Below, piece after piece: positions 28,483 through 38,321 of a DNA stretch of 64,000 nucleotides. The stretch comes from Galbibacter sp048266365. Its GTDB lineage: Bacteria; Bacteroidota; Bacteroidia; Flavobacteriales; Flavobacteriaceae. The notes below the pieces were generated by a model. It saw only the letters and a list, made by a program, of their open reading frames with translations, made no database searches and was not told the DNA's origin. Where the stretch lies: assembly GCF_048266365.1 (NCBI RefSeq), contig NZ_JBLWZP010000009.1, forward strand, positions 62,001-126,000, read 5' to 3'. Numbering within the stretch: the stretch's first letter is position 1; each line of letters starts with the position of its first letter. Position numbers and translations under genes: made by a program.

Positions 28483-29928
28483 ATGGAAACCTTTTTTACC
28501 TTTTATCAATACGTAATCTATTTCTATGCTACCGCTATTGCCCTAGTATATTGTAGCCTGGCTATACTAGCCTACTTCAACATTTTACGCAGTAAGCAAA
28601 GTTATAGCACTAAAGAGGAGCGGATCCTTAAAAAACATCCTGAGTTATCTCCAGGCATATCTATAGTTGCACCGGCTTTTAATGAAGAGGTGATTATTAT
28701 AGATAATGTAAGGACATTGTTGAACCTAGACTATCCCAATTTTGAGGTGGTGATTGTAAATGACGGAAGTAAAGATAGAACTTTGGAGTTGCTTATCGAA
28801 CATTTTTCACTTACCCATGTGCCTTATGCCTATGTGAGTAAGGTGCCTTGTAAACCTGTAAAGCGTATTTTCCGTTCCACAGACCCCCGTTTTGAACGAT
28901 TGATAGTGGTCGACAAGATAAACGGTGGTACCAAATCGGATGCCATGAACGCTGGGGTTAACGTTGCCCAATACGATTATTTCATAAACACGGATGTAGA
29001 TTGTTTGCTTGCAAAAGACACCTTGACTAAGGTTATTCTACCGGTGATGGATTCCGATGTTGAGGTAATTGCTGTCGGAGCTACCATGCGTATGTCAAAC
29101 GGTTGTAGGGTTGAGAATGGAGAAATCACTGAAGTACGGCCACCAAGAGGGATTATCCCGACCTTTCAAGAAATTGAATATATGCGTTCCTATTTGGTCG
29201 CCAAGATGGGCTGGGCTAGGATCAATGCAGTGCCTAATGTTTCAGGAGGATTCGGATTGTTTAATAAAGATCTCGTGATTAATGCCGGTGGATTTGATCC
29301 GCTCTCTCACGCCGAGGATCTCGACATGACCCTAAGGATAATTGCACACAAGCGTGACAATCATGAACAATACAGAATTGTACAGGTACCTGATACGCTC
29401 TGCTGGACAGAAGGACCACCAAGTCTCAAGGTATTCAGTCGTCAGCGAACCCGTTGGGGAAGAGGTTTGTTGCAAATCTTCTTCGTGCACCGAAAGTTCT
29501 TATTTAACCGCAAGTACGGCCGAATGGGATGGGTAATGATGCCCTACATCTTTATATTTGAGTTTCTAGCACCAATTATTGAGTTGTTTGGTCTGATTTG
29601 TCTTTTTTATCTCCTTTGGACGCAGCAGGTAAACTTCAATACGTTTTGGTTGATGTTGAGTTATGTTTATCTTCTAGGGGCTTGTGTTTCCCTGATCACT
29701 ATTACTTATGATTTGACGGTTAAAAAACTATACAGCAGTATCTACGATTACTTTAAACTCATCGTATTTGCATCTCTTGAAGCCTTCATTTATCACCCTT
29801 TAATAGTGATGTTTACTCTTAGGGGCTATGTGCAGTTTCTAACTGGAAGAAATTTCAAATGGGGAGAAATGACACGACAAGGGCATTCCAATAATAAACC
29901 TCAAAGTAAATTTCAGGTTAGCAAATAA
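28483..29928 (+). CDS. Processive family 2 glycosyltransferase
   Basis: A 481-residue inner-membrane GT2 of the PgaC/BcsA/hyaluronan-synthase type. Two N-terminal hydrophobic stretches precede the GT-A domain. All four signatures are intact: NDGSKD (about residue 93), DVDC (171-174), AEDLDM (276-281) and QRTRW (321-325). These are the marks of a processive polymer synthase that also moves the glycan through its membrane channel. Three to four C-terminal helices follow. It lies between the HEAT protein and a TPR-barrel protein. The sugar and linkage are unknown. Confidence 0.92.
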   Translation: METFFTFYQYVIYFYATAIALVYCSLAILAYFNILRSKQSYSTKEERILKKHPELSPGISIVAPAFNEEVIIIDNVRTLLNLDYPNFEVVIVNDGSKDRTLELLIEHFSLTHVPYAYVSKVPCKPVKRIFRSTDPRFERLIVVDKINGGTKSDAMNAGVNVAQYDYFINTDVDCLLAKDTLTKVILPVMDSDVEVIAVGATMRMSNGCRVENGEITEVRPPRGIIPTFQEIEYMRSYLVAKMGWARINAVPNVSGGFGLFNKDLVINAGGFDPLSHAEDLDMTLRIIAHKRDNHEQYRIVQVPDTLCWTEGPPSLKVFSRQRTRWGRGLLQIFFVHRKFLFNRKYGRMGWVMMPYIFIFEFLAPIIELFGLICLFYLLWTQQVNFNTFWLMLSYVYLLGACVSLITITYDLTVKKLYSSIYDYFKLIVFASLEAFIYHPLIVMFTLRGYVQFLTGRNFKWGEMTRQGHSNNKPQSKFQVSK

Positions 29929-29943
29929 AATACAAAACAAGTG

Positions 29944-32805
29944 ATGGTATCAATAAAAGAATTAGGAACGAGATTGCCTCTCTTTAAGATTTACTCCCTT
30001 ATGGAGCTTTCAATAAAAGTGTTGATTGTCCGATTATTGCTGCTTGGTGTTGTGGTGCCCTATAACCTTAGTGCACAAACTGAAATCGTCATAAGTGATA
30101 AGAGTGCTGTGGTAAGACAAATCAACCAGCTGTATGCAGATGGAAATTGGGAAAAGGGTAAAGAGCGTGTCCTTGAAAACCTAAATAAGTATCCTAAGGA
30201 CTCTGATATGCAAATGCTACTCGGGAAATATTACCTACATCACAAGGATTATGATAAGGCTCGTCTAGAACTCAATCGGTCAATACGATACAATGGGGAA
30301 AATGTCGATTCTAGACATTTACTAGTCACCGTTGAGACGGAAACCGAGCGATATTCTAGTGCCATATGTTATGTCAATGAGCTTCTAGAGGTCAATCCTT
30401 ATTGGAAGGGTCTGTGGCGAAAAAAAATAGGATTATATCGCAAGCAAGGTAATACCGTAGAGGCTGATCGATTGCAAAAGAGGATCAATCAGATATTTCC
30501 AAATGACAGTGTCCTTAAAAATGATTACCTCTACCAATTGGAAATCCAAGCCGAAGCAAATAGAACTGCTGGAGATATAGATAAAGCGATTCTGCTTCGT
30601 AAGGAACTGGTAATGGAAAGTCCAGAAAACATTAATAACTATGTCAATGCAGCGAATGATTATCTCAAAACAGGTGATCAAGAGGGTGCATTAGCTTTTG
30701 TAGAACGAGGTTTGGTTCGCTTTCCTGAAAATGAGCTTCTCATCGATAAAAAAACAGGGATTCTCGCTCAGCAATACCGCTATAATGAGCTTCTAAAGTT
30801 TTTACAACGCAATGGGAGCAACCAGCAATACTATTATTATTTGCAACAGGCAGCTAGAGATGCTAAAGATAAAGAACCGATAACCTTATACGGTAAAATT
30901 ATGACTGCCAAACCAGGGGATAGGGAGGCCTTCAATTATATGTTTAATGATGCGATTAGAAATCAACAATATCAGGAGGCATTACATGTTCTAAAGGATC
31001 ATCAAAGCGCAAGAGGCAACTCCAAAAACTTGGTTTTAAAGGAAATGATGCTCTACAATAAGATGGGAAACAACGAGGATGAAAAACGCTTGGCAGAAGA
31101 ACTCTTTACACGGTTTCCAAATGATTTGAGCGTGCGAGAGACCTATGTCAATGCCATGTATCGCAACGCGAAGATAAAAATGGAGGCTGAGGACTATCGC
31201 CAGGCCATCGTCTATTTAAAGCAAGTGGTACGGTACGCAGAAGCCCAGTTGAAAGCTGTGGCACAAAACTCCTTGTATAATGCCTATCTCGCAGAGGGCG
31301 ACTATAGGAATGCTATGGGTGTATTGGATGCTGTTGCAATAGACAAAAACACCCCGCAATTGGAGGTGAAACGCGCTGATCTATACCTCCAGCAAAAAGA
31401 CTATTTACGGGCCTTTACTTCCTATGAAAAGGCTATTGTAATGACTGATGATAATCAGAAGGCTGTATACCTTGGTGGATTTGCTGATATGGCTCAGCAG
31501 GTAATTAGTAATCTAAACAAAGATTTTAGGTATGACGATGCTCTGTATTTTGCAGAACTCTGGCTGGATAATGATCCTAGCAATGAGAGTGCGTTGGTAT
31601 ATGCAGTAAACTTGGCTCATAGGACCAATAAGCTAGATAAGATGCGTAGCTATGTAGAGCAAGCTGGTAACTATCACCCAGAAAGTATCTTCTTTAAGAT
31701 CAAATTGGCTGAGCTCCAAATCAAGGATGCTGATCTGAATACCTATGAGAGGGTATACCAAAGTTTGCTTTCGGAGTTAAAAGCGAATCCTTATCACGAG
31801 ATGCTGATAAAAGCATTTTCCCAGACCACCACAGATTACAGTCTTGCACTGATCCAGGAAAAGCAGTCTAAAACCGCATTGGATAAAATTAATACAGCTA
31901 TTGGCTATGAGCCGAGCAGTAAGCCTTTGAATTACACAAAAGGATTGGTGTACGAAAAACTAAAGCAGTATGATTCTGCCTATTATTACCAGGCATTCTA
32001 TGAGCCATCGGATATGGAACGCTTAGAGTTTAAAAGTCATTTGAATTACCTTCAAAACAAAACCCATAAAAACCAGGTGGTGCTTTCCCACTTTCGAAGC
32101 CGTAATCAAAACAACACCTCTACAAGTAATTCAATTTCATCTGTAGGCTATAGTCGTTTAGAAGGAAAAAATACCTACACGGGAAGAATTTCTTATACCG
32201 GTAGAACGATTGGAAGGGGGCTTCAGATCCAAGGAGAATGGTTAAGGGAATGGAGCGAGCGAACATCAAGCCTGATTAACGTCGCCTGGTCAAATAATTT
32301 CTTTCCTAATGTAAATGCAAACGCTTCCCTGTACAGGTATTATGAGATTCTTGGTGGACTAAAGTTCGAACTAGGTGTAGGGTATAGGTCTTTCCGTGAT
32401 CAGCAACCAGCTGAAGGTATAAGTGATCTGGAGATGTACAATGCCGTTTTTGGGGTGACAAAGGAGTTGGAGAGATTTCGTTTAAATACAAAGTACCACC
32501 AATTCTACTTAGATGGAACTTTACTTTACAATCTATCGTTGGACGCAAGGCATTATTTCACTTCTTATAACGGTTACATCATGGCTGTGGCAAGCATAGG
32601 TTCAGCACCTGATGTAGAGCTGATAAACTATCAGCTGTATGCGGCCTATGCTGTGCCAAATAGTATGATTGGTGCAGGGTTTGGTCATACGATCTATAAA
32701 AATATTTCTGGATCCATATTGGGTAGTGTAAATAACTATAGAATTTCAGATCAGCAATATGGCAATTTGCTCAATCTGTATGTGCAGCTAAATATTTTGT
32801 TCTAA
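29944..32805 (+). CDS. TPR protein with YaiO-type outer-membrane barrel
   Basis: About 953 residues. A signal peptide (KVLIVRLLLLGVVVPYNLSAQ) is followed by a long TPR solenoid (residues about 40-690, for example DYDKARLELNRSIRYN and DYLRAFTSYEKAI). The C-terminal 230 residues are beta-rich, with alternating aromatic strands (GYSRLEGKNTYTGRISYTG) of the YaiO family, ending in aromatic/hydrophobic NLYVQLNILF. The architecture parallels PgaA (TPR plus outer-membrane barrel for glycan export). A GTG three bases upstream or the ATG at 30001 are alternative starts; the latter gives the shortest signal peptide. Confidence 0.85.
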   Translation: MVSIKELGTRLPLFKIYSLMELSIKVLIVRLLLLGVVVPYNLSAQTEIVISDKSAVVRQINQLYADGNWEKGKERVLENLNKYPKDSDMQMLLGKYYLHHKDYDKARLELNRSIRYNGENVDSRHLLVTVETETERYSSAICYVNELLEVNPYWKGLWRKKIGLYRKQGNTVEADRLQKRINQIFPNDSVLKNDYLYQLEIQAEANRTAGDIDKAILLRKELVMESPENINNYVNAANDYLKTGDQEGALAFVERGLVRFPENELLIDKKTGILAQQYRYNELLKFLQRNGSNQQYYYYLQQAARDAKDKEPITLYGKIMTAKPGDREAFNYMFNDAIRNQQYQEALHVLKDHQSARGNSKNLVLKEMMLYNKMGNNEDEKRLAEELFTRFPNDLSVRETYVNAMYRNAKIKMEAEDYRQAIVYLKQVVRYAEAQLKAVAQNSLYNAYLAEGDYRNAMGVLDAVAIDKNTPQLEVKRADLYLQQKDYLRAFTSYEKAIVMTDDNQKAVYLGGFADMAQQVISNLNKDFRYDDALYFAELWLDNDPSNESALVYAVNLAHRTNKLDKMRSYVEQAGNYHPESIFFKIKLAELQIKDADLNTYERVYQSLLSELKANPYHEMLIKAFSQTTTDYSLALIQEKQSKTALDKINTAIGYEPSSKPLNYTKGLVYEKLKQYDSAYYYQAFYEPSDMERLEFKSHLNYLQNKTHKNQVVLSHFRSRNQNNTSTSNSISSVGYSRLEGKNTYTGRISYTGRTIGRGLQIQGEWLREWSERTSSLINVAWSNNFFPNVNANASLYRYYEILGGLKFELGVGYRSFRDQQPAEGISDLEMYNAVFGVTKELERFRLNTKYHQFYLDGTLLYNLSLDARHYFTSYNGYIMAVASIGSAPDVELINYQLYAAYAVPNSMIGAGFGHTIYKNISGSILGSVNNYRISDQQYGNLLNLYVQLNILF

Positions 32806-32806
32806 T

Positions 32807-34912
32807 ATGAGAACTAGATTACTTCTCTGTATGCTGCTAGGGTGTTTTCACTGGGGTATCAATGCCCAAGGACTTACGTATAGTATTGGCGGTGCTGAGG
32901 ATAACTTGAGCCGACAATGGGCGACGTATCTATACAATCATCTTAACAAGAGAAGTACAGACAAATCTAAGGTGTTACGATCAGATGATCTCATTAGCTC
33001 ACATGCGGACAAAAAATTACACCTGGAGGTGGATCCAGAACTGGAATACGATTATTGTTTTTCCAAGAAAGGAGATGCTCTAAGGCTACGTGTAAAAAAT
33101 AAACAAGTAATGCTATTTGTAACCTACCAGCTCATTGAGAGTATCGGTCAAACTGATCCTAATATTATCGTCCAAGACCTTCCACCTGCATTTATAAACT
33201 TTAGCGATCAATGTCGAAGCTTTGATTTTGGCTATCGCGAACCGCATTTAGAACCCAATACCGACGCCGAATATGCTGCTGTTTTGGGAGCGAATAACCT
33301 TGATGATAATTGGGGCATATGGGGCCATAATTTACATAAGGTACTTGTCGAAGATCCAGCGATTTACGCCCGAGTTGACGGTGCTTCTAATAAGCAGCAG
33401 TATTGCTTTTCTTCCTTGGCGCTGTATGGGCAACTTAAGCAGTATATAGGTGAACAATTCGGAGATGGCAGGAAAAAACCATATTGGTTTATGATTGCAC
33501 CTAATGATAACGATTTGGTGTGCTTATGTGAACAATGTCTTGAATTGGGAAATACGAACCAGTCGGCTACCCCTGCAGTAGGGTATTTGGTAAATAAGTT
33601 GGCTAATGAATATCCAGAACACCATTTTTTCACTCTGGCCTATAGAACCACTCAGAAGGCTCCTCAAGACACTTGGGTAGCAAATACGGGGGTGTTTTTT
33701 ACCACTATAGACTTGCCAAAAGGAATCACCTTGGAGGGGGTACCAAAATTTTATAAATGGAAAAAAGAACTTGGGGATTGGAGAGAAATGGCATCTCAAA
33801 TTTATCTCTGGGATTATATCTCAAACTTCGATGATTACCTCAGTCCATTGCCAATTCTCAAAGGGTTTCAACTACAGTTAGCTAGCTATAAGAAAGCTGG
33901 AGTCAATGGCATGTTTTTGAACGGTAGTGGCTATGATTACTCTCCCTTTGATGATGTGAAAACCTATGTGCTGTCTGCTTTGATGATTGACAAGGATGTA
34001 GATGTGGAGATTCTTGTGAGCAGGTATTTGGATAAATTTTATCCAAAATCTTCACAGTTGTTGATAAATTATTACCTCGAACTCGAAGATCAATACGCAG
34101 AAATTAATACACCCTGGCCTTTGTATGGAGGTTTCGATCAGATTGCACACACCTATCTCCATACCGATCAATTTGTATGTTTCTACAAGGCCCTTATTGC
34201 ATTACTTCCACAAACCTCAGGTGCAGAACACCTCAGTTTAGACAAATTGATAACCGCATTAAGTTATACGCGATTACAGATAGCTTATCATCAAGATTTA
34301 GGTGAACAAGGTGGACTTGTAAGTATAGCGAATCAATTACATCTAAAATCTGAAACTAAAGAAGTTATAGAACGATTAAAACGCCACGGGAAATATAAGG
34401 ACATGACGAATTATCGTGAAGTTTATGGGAGCCTTCACACCTATATTGATCAATGGGAGAAATTGGAACAGCATGGGCTGGAACCCAATTTAATATCACA
34501 AGGGGACATTTCTTTTGTGTCTGCCGCTGATCAAGCTTATCAAGATGCTAGCCTACTTTACGATGGGTTAGGCGGATTTGTGTCAGACTATCACCAAGGT
34601 TGGGTAATCAATAGAGGTGATCCATGGGAGCTCGCAGTTCAACTTCCCAGTGGGGCTTCATCAAGAGTTCTGGAGATGCGTTTTTTAAATATTCCTAAAC
34701 ACGGGATATTAGCACCGGAGCAGGTTAAAATCAGTGATGGTGACCAATTATTGTACACTTTAGTTCCTATAAAGCTTACAGAATCCTTATATCGTATTCG
34801 GGTAGCGGTAGATTTTCCTAAAAAAACAACAGCAGTGCGGATCAGTATATTCAAAAGCAAAGTTGAGGGTAAATCAACCGTGGCCTTAGATGAGATAAAA
34901 CTTATAAAGTAA
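32807..34912 (+). CDS. DUF4838-type putative glycoside-active exported protein
   Basis: A 701-residue protein with a signal peptide (LLLCMLLGCFHWGINAQ). It has an N-terminal GH20b/GH67-N-like region, a central TIM-barrel-like segment matching DUF4838 (WGIWGHNLHKVL, then NDNDLVCLCEQCLELGN with a CxxC pair), and a C-terminal beta-sandwich (about 560-701) that may bind carbohydrate. The family is related to alpha-glucuronidase/hexosaminidase-like folds, but catalytic residues are not established to my knowledge. The start is 2 bp after the YaiO-type stop, so the genes are tightly linked. In position it parallels PgaB, the glycan-modifying partner of PgaA. Enzymatic activity is inferred only. Confidence 0.7.
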   Translation: MRTRLLLCMLLGCFHWGINAQGLTYSIGGAEDNLSRQWATYLYNHLNKRSTDKSKVLRSDDLISSHADKKLHLEVDPELEYDYCFSKKGDALRLRVKNKQVMLFVTYQLIESIGQTDPNIIVQDLPPAFINFSDQCRSFDFGYREPHLEPNTDAEYAAVLGANNLDDNWGIWGHNLHKVLVEDPAIYARVDGASNKQQYCFSSLALYGQLKQYIGEQFGDGRKKPYWFMIAPNDNDLVCLCEQCLELGNTNQSATPAVGYLVNKLANEYPEHHFFTLAYRTTQKAPQDTWVANTGVFFTTIDLPKGITLEGVPKFYKWKKELGDWREMASQIYLWDYISNFDDYLSPLPILKGFQLQLASYKKAGVNGMFLNGSGYDYSPFDDVKTYVLSALMIDKDVDVEILVSRYLDKFYPKSSQLLINYYLELEDQYAEINTPWPLYGGFDQIAHTYLHTDQFVCFYKALIALLPQTSGAEHLSLDKLITALSYTRLQIAYHQDLGEQGGLVSIANQLHLKSETKEVIERLKRHGKYKDMTNYREVYGSLHTYIDQWEKLEQHGLEPNLISQGDISFVSAADQAYQDASLLYDGLGGFVSDYHQGWVINRGDPWELAVQLPSGASSRVLEMRFLNIPKHGILAPEQVKISDGDQLLYTLVPIKLTESLYRIRVAVDFPKKTTAVRISIFKSKVEGKSTVALDEIKLIK

Positions 34913-34936
34913 ATACCAATTATAAATGTAGTAGTT

Positions 34937-35455
34937 ATGAAAACAAAAATGTGGTTATTGATATCTGTCTTTTTATTGGCATTATCCGCTTGTGGCACGG
35001 ATATCAAAAATCGAAAAACCTCCATAGAAATAGTTGACAATAATAGACATTATTGGCCCATATTGACCGGGCAGGAGTTGGAGGTTGTTTTCTTTATCAA
35101 GAACACTGGAGAATTCCCACTAATTATCGATGAGGTTATTACTTCCTGTGGGTGTCTACATCTATCAGATAAATCTACATTGGGTTTTGTTCCCAGAGGG
35201 GAAACAGGAGTGCTGAGGTTGAATTACGATAGTAAAAAGAATGTGGGCTTTGTAAAGCATTATATAACGCTCTACGGCAATTTTGAGACTCATGATACCA
35301 AGGAAGCTATATTTGATATTAACATCGTCCCTGACGCCTTATACACTAAAGATTATGAAGAACTGTACTTCGAAGAGCAGCGAAGAGCAGGGAATATTAA
35401 AAGAATGGTCGATGGTCAAGAAAACAATAAAGGGTATTACCTTGATAAATCATAA
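34937..35455 (+). CDS. DUF1573 lipoprotein
   Basis: A 172-residue lipoprotein: LLISVFLLALSAC with the lipidated Cys at residue 19. The mature part is a DUF1573 immunoglobulin-like domain, recognised by VVFFIKNTGEFPLIIDEVITS followed by SCGC. Such domains occur in many exported Bacteroidetes proteins and probably mediate contacts. It is the last gene of the co-directional cluster, 24 bp after the DUF4838 gene, and probably an accessory part of the same envelope machine. Its function is unknown. Confidence 0.78.
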   Translation: MKTKMWLLISVFLLALSACGTDIKNRKTSIEIVDNNRHYWPILTGQELEVVFFIKNTGEFPLIIDEVITSCGCLHLSDKSTLGFVPRGETGVLRLNYDSKKNVGFVKHYITLYGNFETHDTKEAIFDINIVPDALYTKDYEELYFEEQRRAGNIKRMVDGQENNKGYYLDKS

Positions 35456-35481
35456 TTTAAAAGGTCGGCTTTTCCCTGGAC

Positions 35482-35697
35482 TTAGGTGGTTCTCAATATT
35501 CCGCTTCGCTGAACTCTTATGATTACTCCATCTATGAGCTCTGGTAGCTGTTTACGAACAGAATCTACATCGCCTATTACCGAAATGATAATCCCTATGG
35601 TGCTGTTTTCTACTTTGCCCACACCAATAGCAACGACCTCTGGAATAGCCATCCAGTCATGTTCGTACCTTTGTTTTATTGTAATTACATCATTCAT
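35482..35697 (-). CDS. Small companion of the trypsin-fold peptidase
   Basis: A 71-residue protein with no signal peptide. Its core AIPEVVAIGVGKVENSTIGI ... LPELIDGVIIRVQRSG matches the pattern of the N-terminal domain of the adjacent peptidase (VIATGIGYKV ... VVPQHVQGVLTDIKPVG). I recall the same VxGxGIG...idGvpV pattern at the N-terminus of NAL1-like peptidases. It starts 15 bp after the peptidase stop, so the two are probably co-expressed. It may act as a free-standing pro-domain or inhibitor; that is inference. Confidence 0.65.
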   Translation of the reverse strand: MNDVITIKQRYEHDWMAIPEVVAIGVGKVENSTIGIIISVIGDVDSVRKQLPELIDGVIIRVQRSGILRTT

Positions 35698-35711
35698 AGG
35701 GCTGCTGGTTT

Positions 35712-36722
35712 TTAGGGTAAGGAGATCTGGAGGGCGTTGAATACATTTTCAATACGGTTGATAATGGTCGTTGTTTCGCTACCTGCGAAGAGAAGTCCAA
35801 TGAGTCTATTGTCTTTATCTAGTACTACTGATCCGCTATCTCCGCCTTGACTCATCGCACCTGCCATAAGTTGATCTTGGAATAGGGCTGTTTTATTAGC
35901 GCCATAGCTGACCTGGGCACTAACATCTATTTGCTCGATGACCCCAGTAGTATGTCCTGTTGTTCTACCACTTTTTTGAACCTCCAACCCCAAAGTTGCC
36001 TCTTGTTTACCCGTAATACTTCCTATTTCCAGGATACTTTCTTCCACATCTGAAGGGATAATGGGTTTGGCAATGGCGCAATCGACCTTATTGACTTGTT
36101 GTTGTGCCAAGTATGGTTTGAGTCTATTTTTACTACCCAAAAACTGAGCAATGGTGTTGACGGTTGCGGCAATAAAACGAGTAGGATTGCATGACTGGTC
36201 ATTTCCAATCTCCATTTCAAACTTTATCGGTATGAACTCACTTAGTTCAGCAATTTTATCTTTTGAGAGCGTTCCTCCATCGTGTGGTCCCGGCTGGAGG
36301 ATAGGATCCCCGATTTGAGATTCATTGCTATTGGCTAGTACATGATTGTTGGATAGTAAATACTTTTCTCCGTTCCTGACAACTACGCAACCGAAAGTCC
36401 CCGTGGTTATCTGGTAATGACCTAGACTAACGCCACCCGGTGCAGGTCTGAATCGTTCTGTGGGTAACTGGAACGCTCGGATACTTCCAACGGGTTTTAT
36501 GTCGGTAAGGACTCCCTGTACATGTTGTGGGACTACATCGCCGGCTCTCAATTTAGAGAAAGGCTTTTTGACTTCAACAGAGCAGATAATGCAAAGCTCA
36601 GAAGTGGTCTTGCCTGCTACCACTTTGTATCCAATACCTGTTGCTATAACGTTTTGTTTGCGCATCAATGATGGGGCAACCATTCTTAATACCTTACGAA
36701 TCTTTTCAAGTTCAGAATCCAT
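35712..36722 (-). CDS. Trypsin-fold serine peptidase (NAL1-like)
   Basis: A 336-residue protein with no obvious signal peptide. Residues about 15-80 form an N-terminal domain with the IATGIGYKV pattern. A chymotrypsin-like fold follows, with the catalytic His in LLSNNHVLANSNESQIG and the nucleophile in SQGGDSGSVVLDKDNRLIG. The Asp of the triad is less certain; candidates lie in NQSCNPTRF...NKVDCAIAKP, where VDCAIA fits. Bacterial relatives of the plant NARROW LEAF 1 protease share this plan. It is upstream of its small companion. Substrate unknown. Confidence 0.82.
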   Translation of the reverse strand: MDSELEKIRKVLRMVAPSLMRKQNVIATGIGYKVVAGKTTSELCIICSVEVKKPFSKLRAGDVVPQHVQGVLTDIKPVGSIRAFQLPTERFRPAPGGVSLGHYQITTGTFGCVVVRNGEKYLLSNNHVLANSNESQIGDPILQPGPHDGGTLSKDKIAELSEFIPIKFEMEIGNDQSCNPTRFIAATVNTIAQFLGSKNRLKPYLAQQQVNKVDCAIAKPIIPSDVEESILEIGSITGKQEATLGLEVQKSGRTTGHTTGVIEQIDVSAQVSYGANKTALFQDQLMAGAMSQGGDSGSVVLDKDNRLIGLLFAGSETTTIINRIENVFNALQISLP

Positions 36723-37166
36723 TTTATCCCTCCTTCCTTGTTTAAACTAACTAAAGCCGCATTGCACATTCCAATCGGAATATGACGGTTTACATTATAA
36801 CGTATTATTATTTAAAAAATTACAGAGATACGCCCCCTTTTTTGAGCCTTTATGACGACAATGTTTTGCACAATGTTTATAGAACAACCAGCATAAGAGT
36901 TTTGTTATGGTGTTTCCTAATTTTACGTTGTGAGACCAGGAAAGGTTAGTGGTTGATTTGGAGGAAAACAGTGGGCATAAGGTAGTAGAATTGTATAAAA
37001 AACAGCTTATTTTATTAAATTACTTGTTCGATGAAATTAGCACATATCGATAATGCGCATAAATAACCATTATTACTAACTAACAGATCAGTGGCAGAAA
37101 TCATAGTATGTAATTAATACCTCCTTATCCTGCATTAACCATTTTATATTATTATTTTAAAGTAGT
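36723..37166. other. 444-bp intergenic region at the left edge of the acquired module
   Basis: A+T-rich, without open frames, hairpins or a copy of the tRNA-Phe 3' end that I can see. It separates the peptidase operon from the higher-G+C module starting with the EEP gene, so it probably contains the left junction of that module. Confidence 0.4.
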
Positions 37167-38249
37167 TTACTTTTTAGCTACCACATCTCTGTCTCCCTCT
37201 TCCTTTTTTCCTTCCACAATGATTTTTTCGGCTTCTTCTTTTTCTTCCATAAATGCCTTTTCCACCTCTTCTTTTTGACTATTGTTACCTCTATCTATAT
37301 AAAATTCACAATATACTGGAAGGTGATCCGACCCAAAGTTATGCAGAGTTTTTAGTTGCTGTATAAAAATTTCTTTGGAATGAAACATCAAATCTATCGG
37401 AAATCGCAGCAATTTGTATTTTGCGTGAAAAGTAGATACAAACCCATAACCCACCCTGGGGTCAATCAATTCGCTTGTTTTCCTGAAAAGGTTGGAAGAT
37501 TTAGACCATGCCACGTTATTAAAATCGCCCACAACCATTGTTGTTTTACGAAGTTCTTTGATCCTTTTGGCGGCACTAAGTAAATCGCCGTCACGTTCTT
37601 TGGAGGTTTCTTCCTCGGTAGGGCTCGGCGGTGGCGGATGCAGGCCAAAAAACACAAAACGGTATCCGTCACAGGTTTTCATATGGGCCTCGATACTGGG
37701 TAAATCATCTGCTACAAAAAAATGGGTTTTAGATTTTTCGATCGCTATCCTCGAATATAGGTGTATCCCATACGTGTTTTCCAAAGTCACTTTGTGATTA
37801 TACGGGTAATCGCTTTCCAGTTCCCGTAGTGCTTGCTCCCAATCCTTATTGCTTTCCATCGTAAGGAAAATATCGGGTTTATGGTTTCGTATAAGGGATA
37901 TGAATCTTTTAAAATCCTTATTGAACTGGTACACGTTTGCTGAGATCAACGTAATTTTTTCGGAGGCATTTCTGGTAGGGTTTACCTTTTTTCGGGGATA
38001 AGCGGGCGTATATTTGAGCAGGGTTGCCAGATGATCGATTAGCGTGACCAGTAATGCGCCCTGCACAAACCAAAAAATTCCGGGTGGGTTGACAAACAAA
38101 AAACCACTGCCAAGGGTGAGGAGTATTAAAAAAGCAATCTGTAGTTTTCCAAAACTACATACCCTGAAAACCCAGTGACGACTGGGGAAGTAAGGGAATA
38201 TACTACTTGAAATAAGTATGCCGCTCATAATTAAATAGGTAGTCCACAT
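37167..38249 (-). CDS. Membrane-anchored EEP-family phosphohydrolase
   Basis: A 360-residue protein. Up to three N-terminal hydrophobic helices (residues about 5-80) precede an endonuclease/exonuclease/phosphatase domain. Its motifs are ISANVYQFN, DIFLTMESNKDW (catalytic Glu), FVFFGLHPPPP, VVGDFNNVAWS (Asp/Asn pair) and FGSDHLPVYCEF (SDH signature). EEP enzymes cleave phosphodiesters of DNA, lipids or sugars; the membrane anchor suggests a periplasmic or lipid substrate. The C-terminus is a charged EEVEKAFMEEKEEAEK tail of low complexity. It lies 72 bp past the Y4yA-type gene on the same strand. Confidence 0.85.
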   Translation of the reverse strand: MWTTYLIMSGILISSSIFPYFPSRHWVFRVCSFGKLQIAFLILLTLGSGFLFVNPPGIFWFVQGALLVTLIDHLATLLKYTPAYPRKKVNPTRNASEKITLISANVYQFNKDFKRFISLIRNHKPDIFLTMESNKDWEQALRELESDYPYNHKVTLENTYGIHLYSRIAIEKSKTHFFVADDLPSIEAHMKTCDGYRFVFFGLHPPPPSPTEEETSKERDGDLLSAAKRIKELRKTTMVVGDFNNVAWSKSSNLFRKTSELIDPRVGYGFVSTFHAKYKLLRFPIDLMFHSKEIFIQQLKTLHNFGSDHLPVYCEFYIDRGNNSQKEEVEKAFMEEKEEAEKIIVEGKKEEGDRDVVAKK

Positions 38250-38321
38250 TTGATCTTAATTTAAAATTATAGAAATACAACATTTTTTGACAGTACAAAA
38301 AGTTTTCCGAACTTGGTATTA

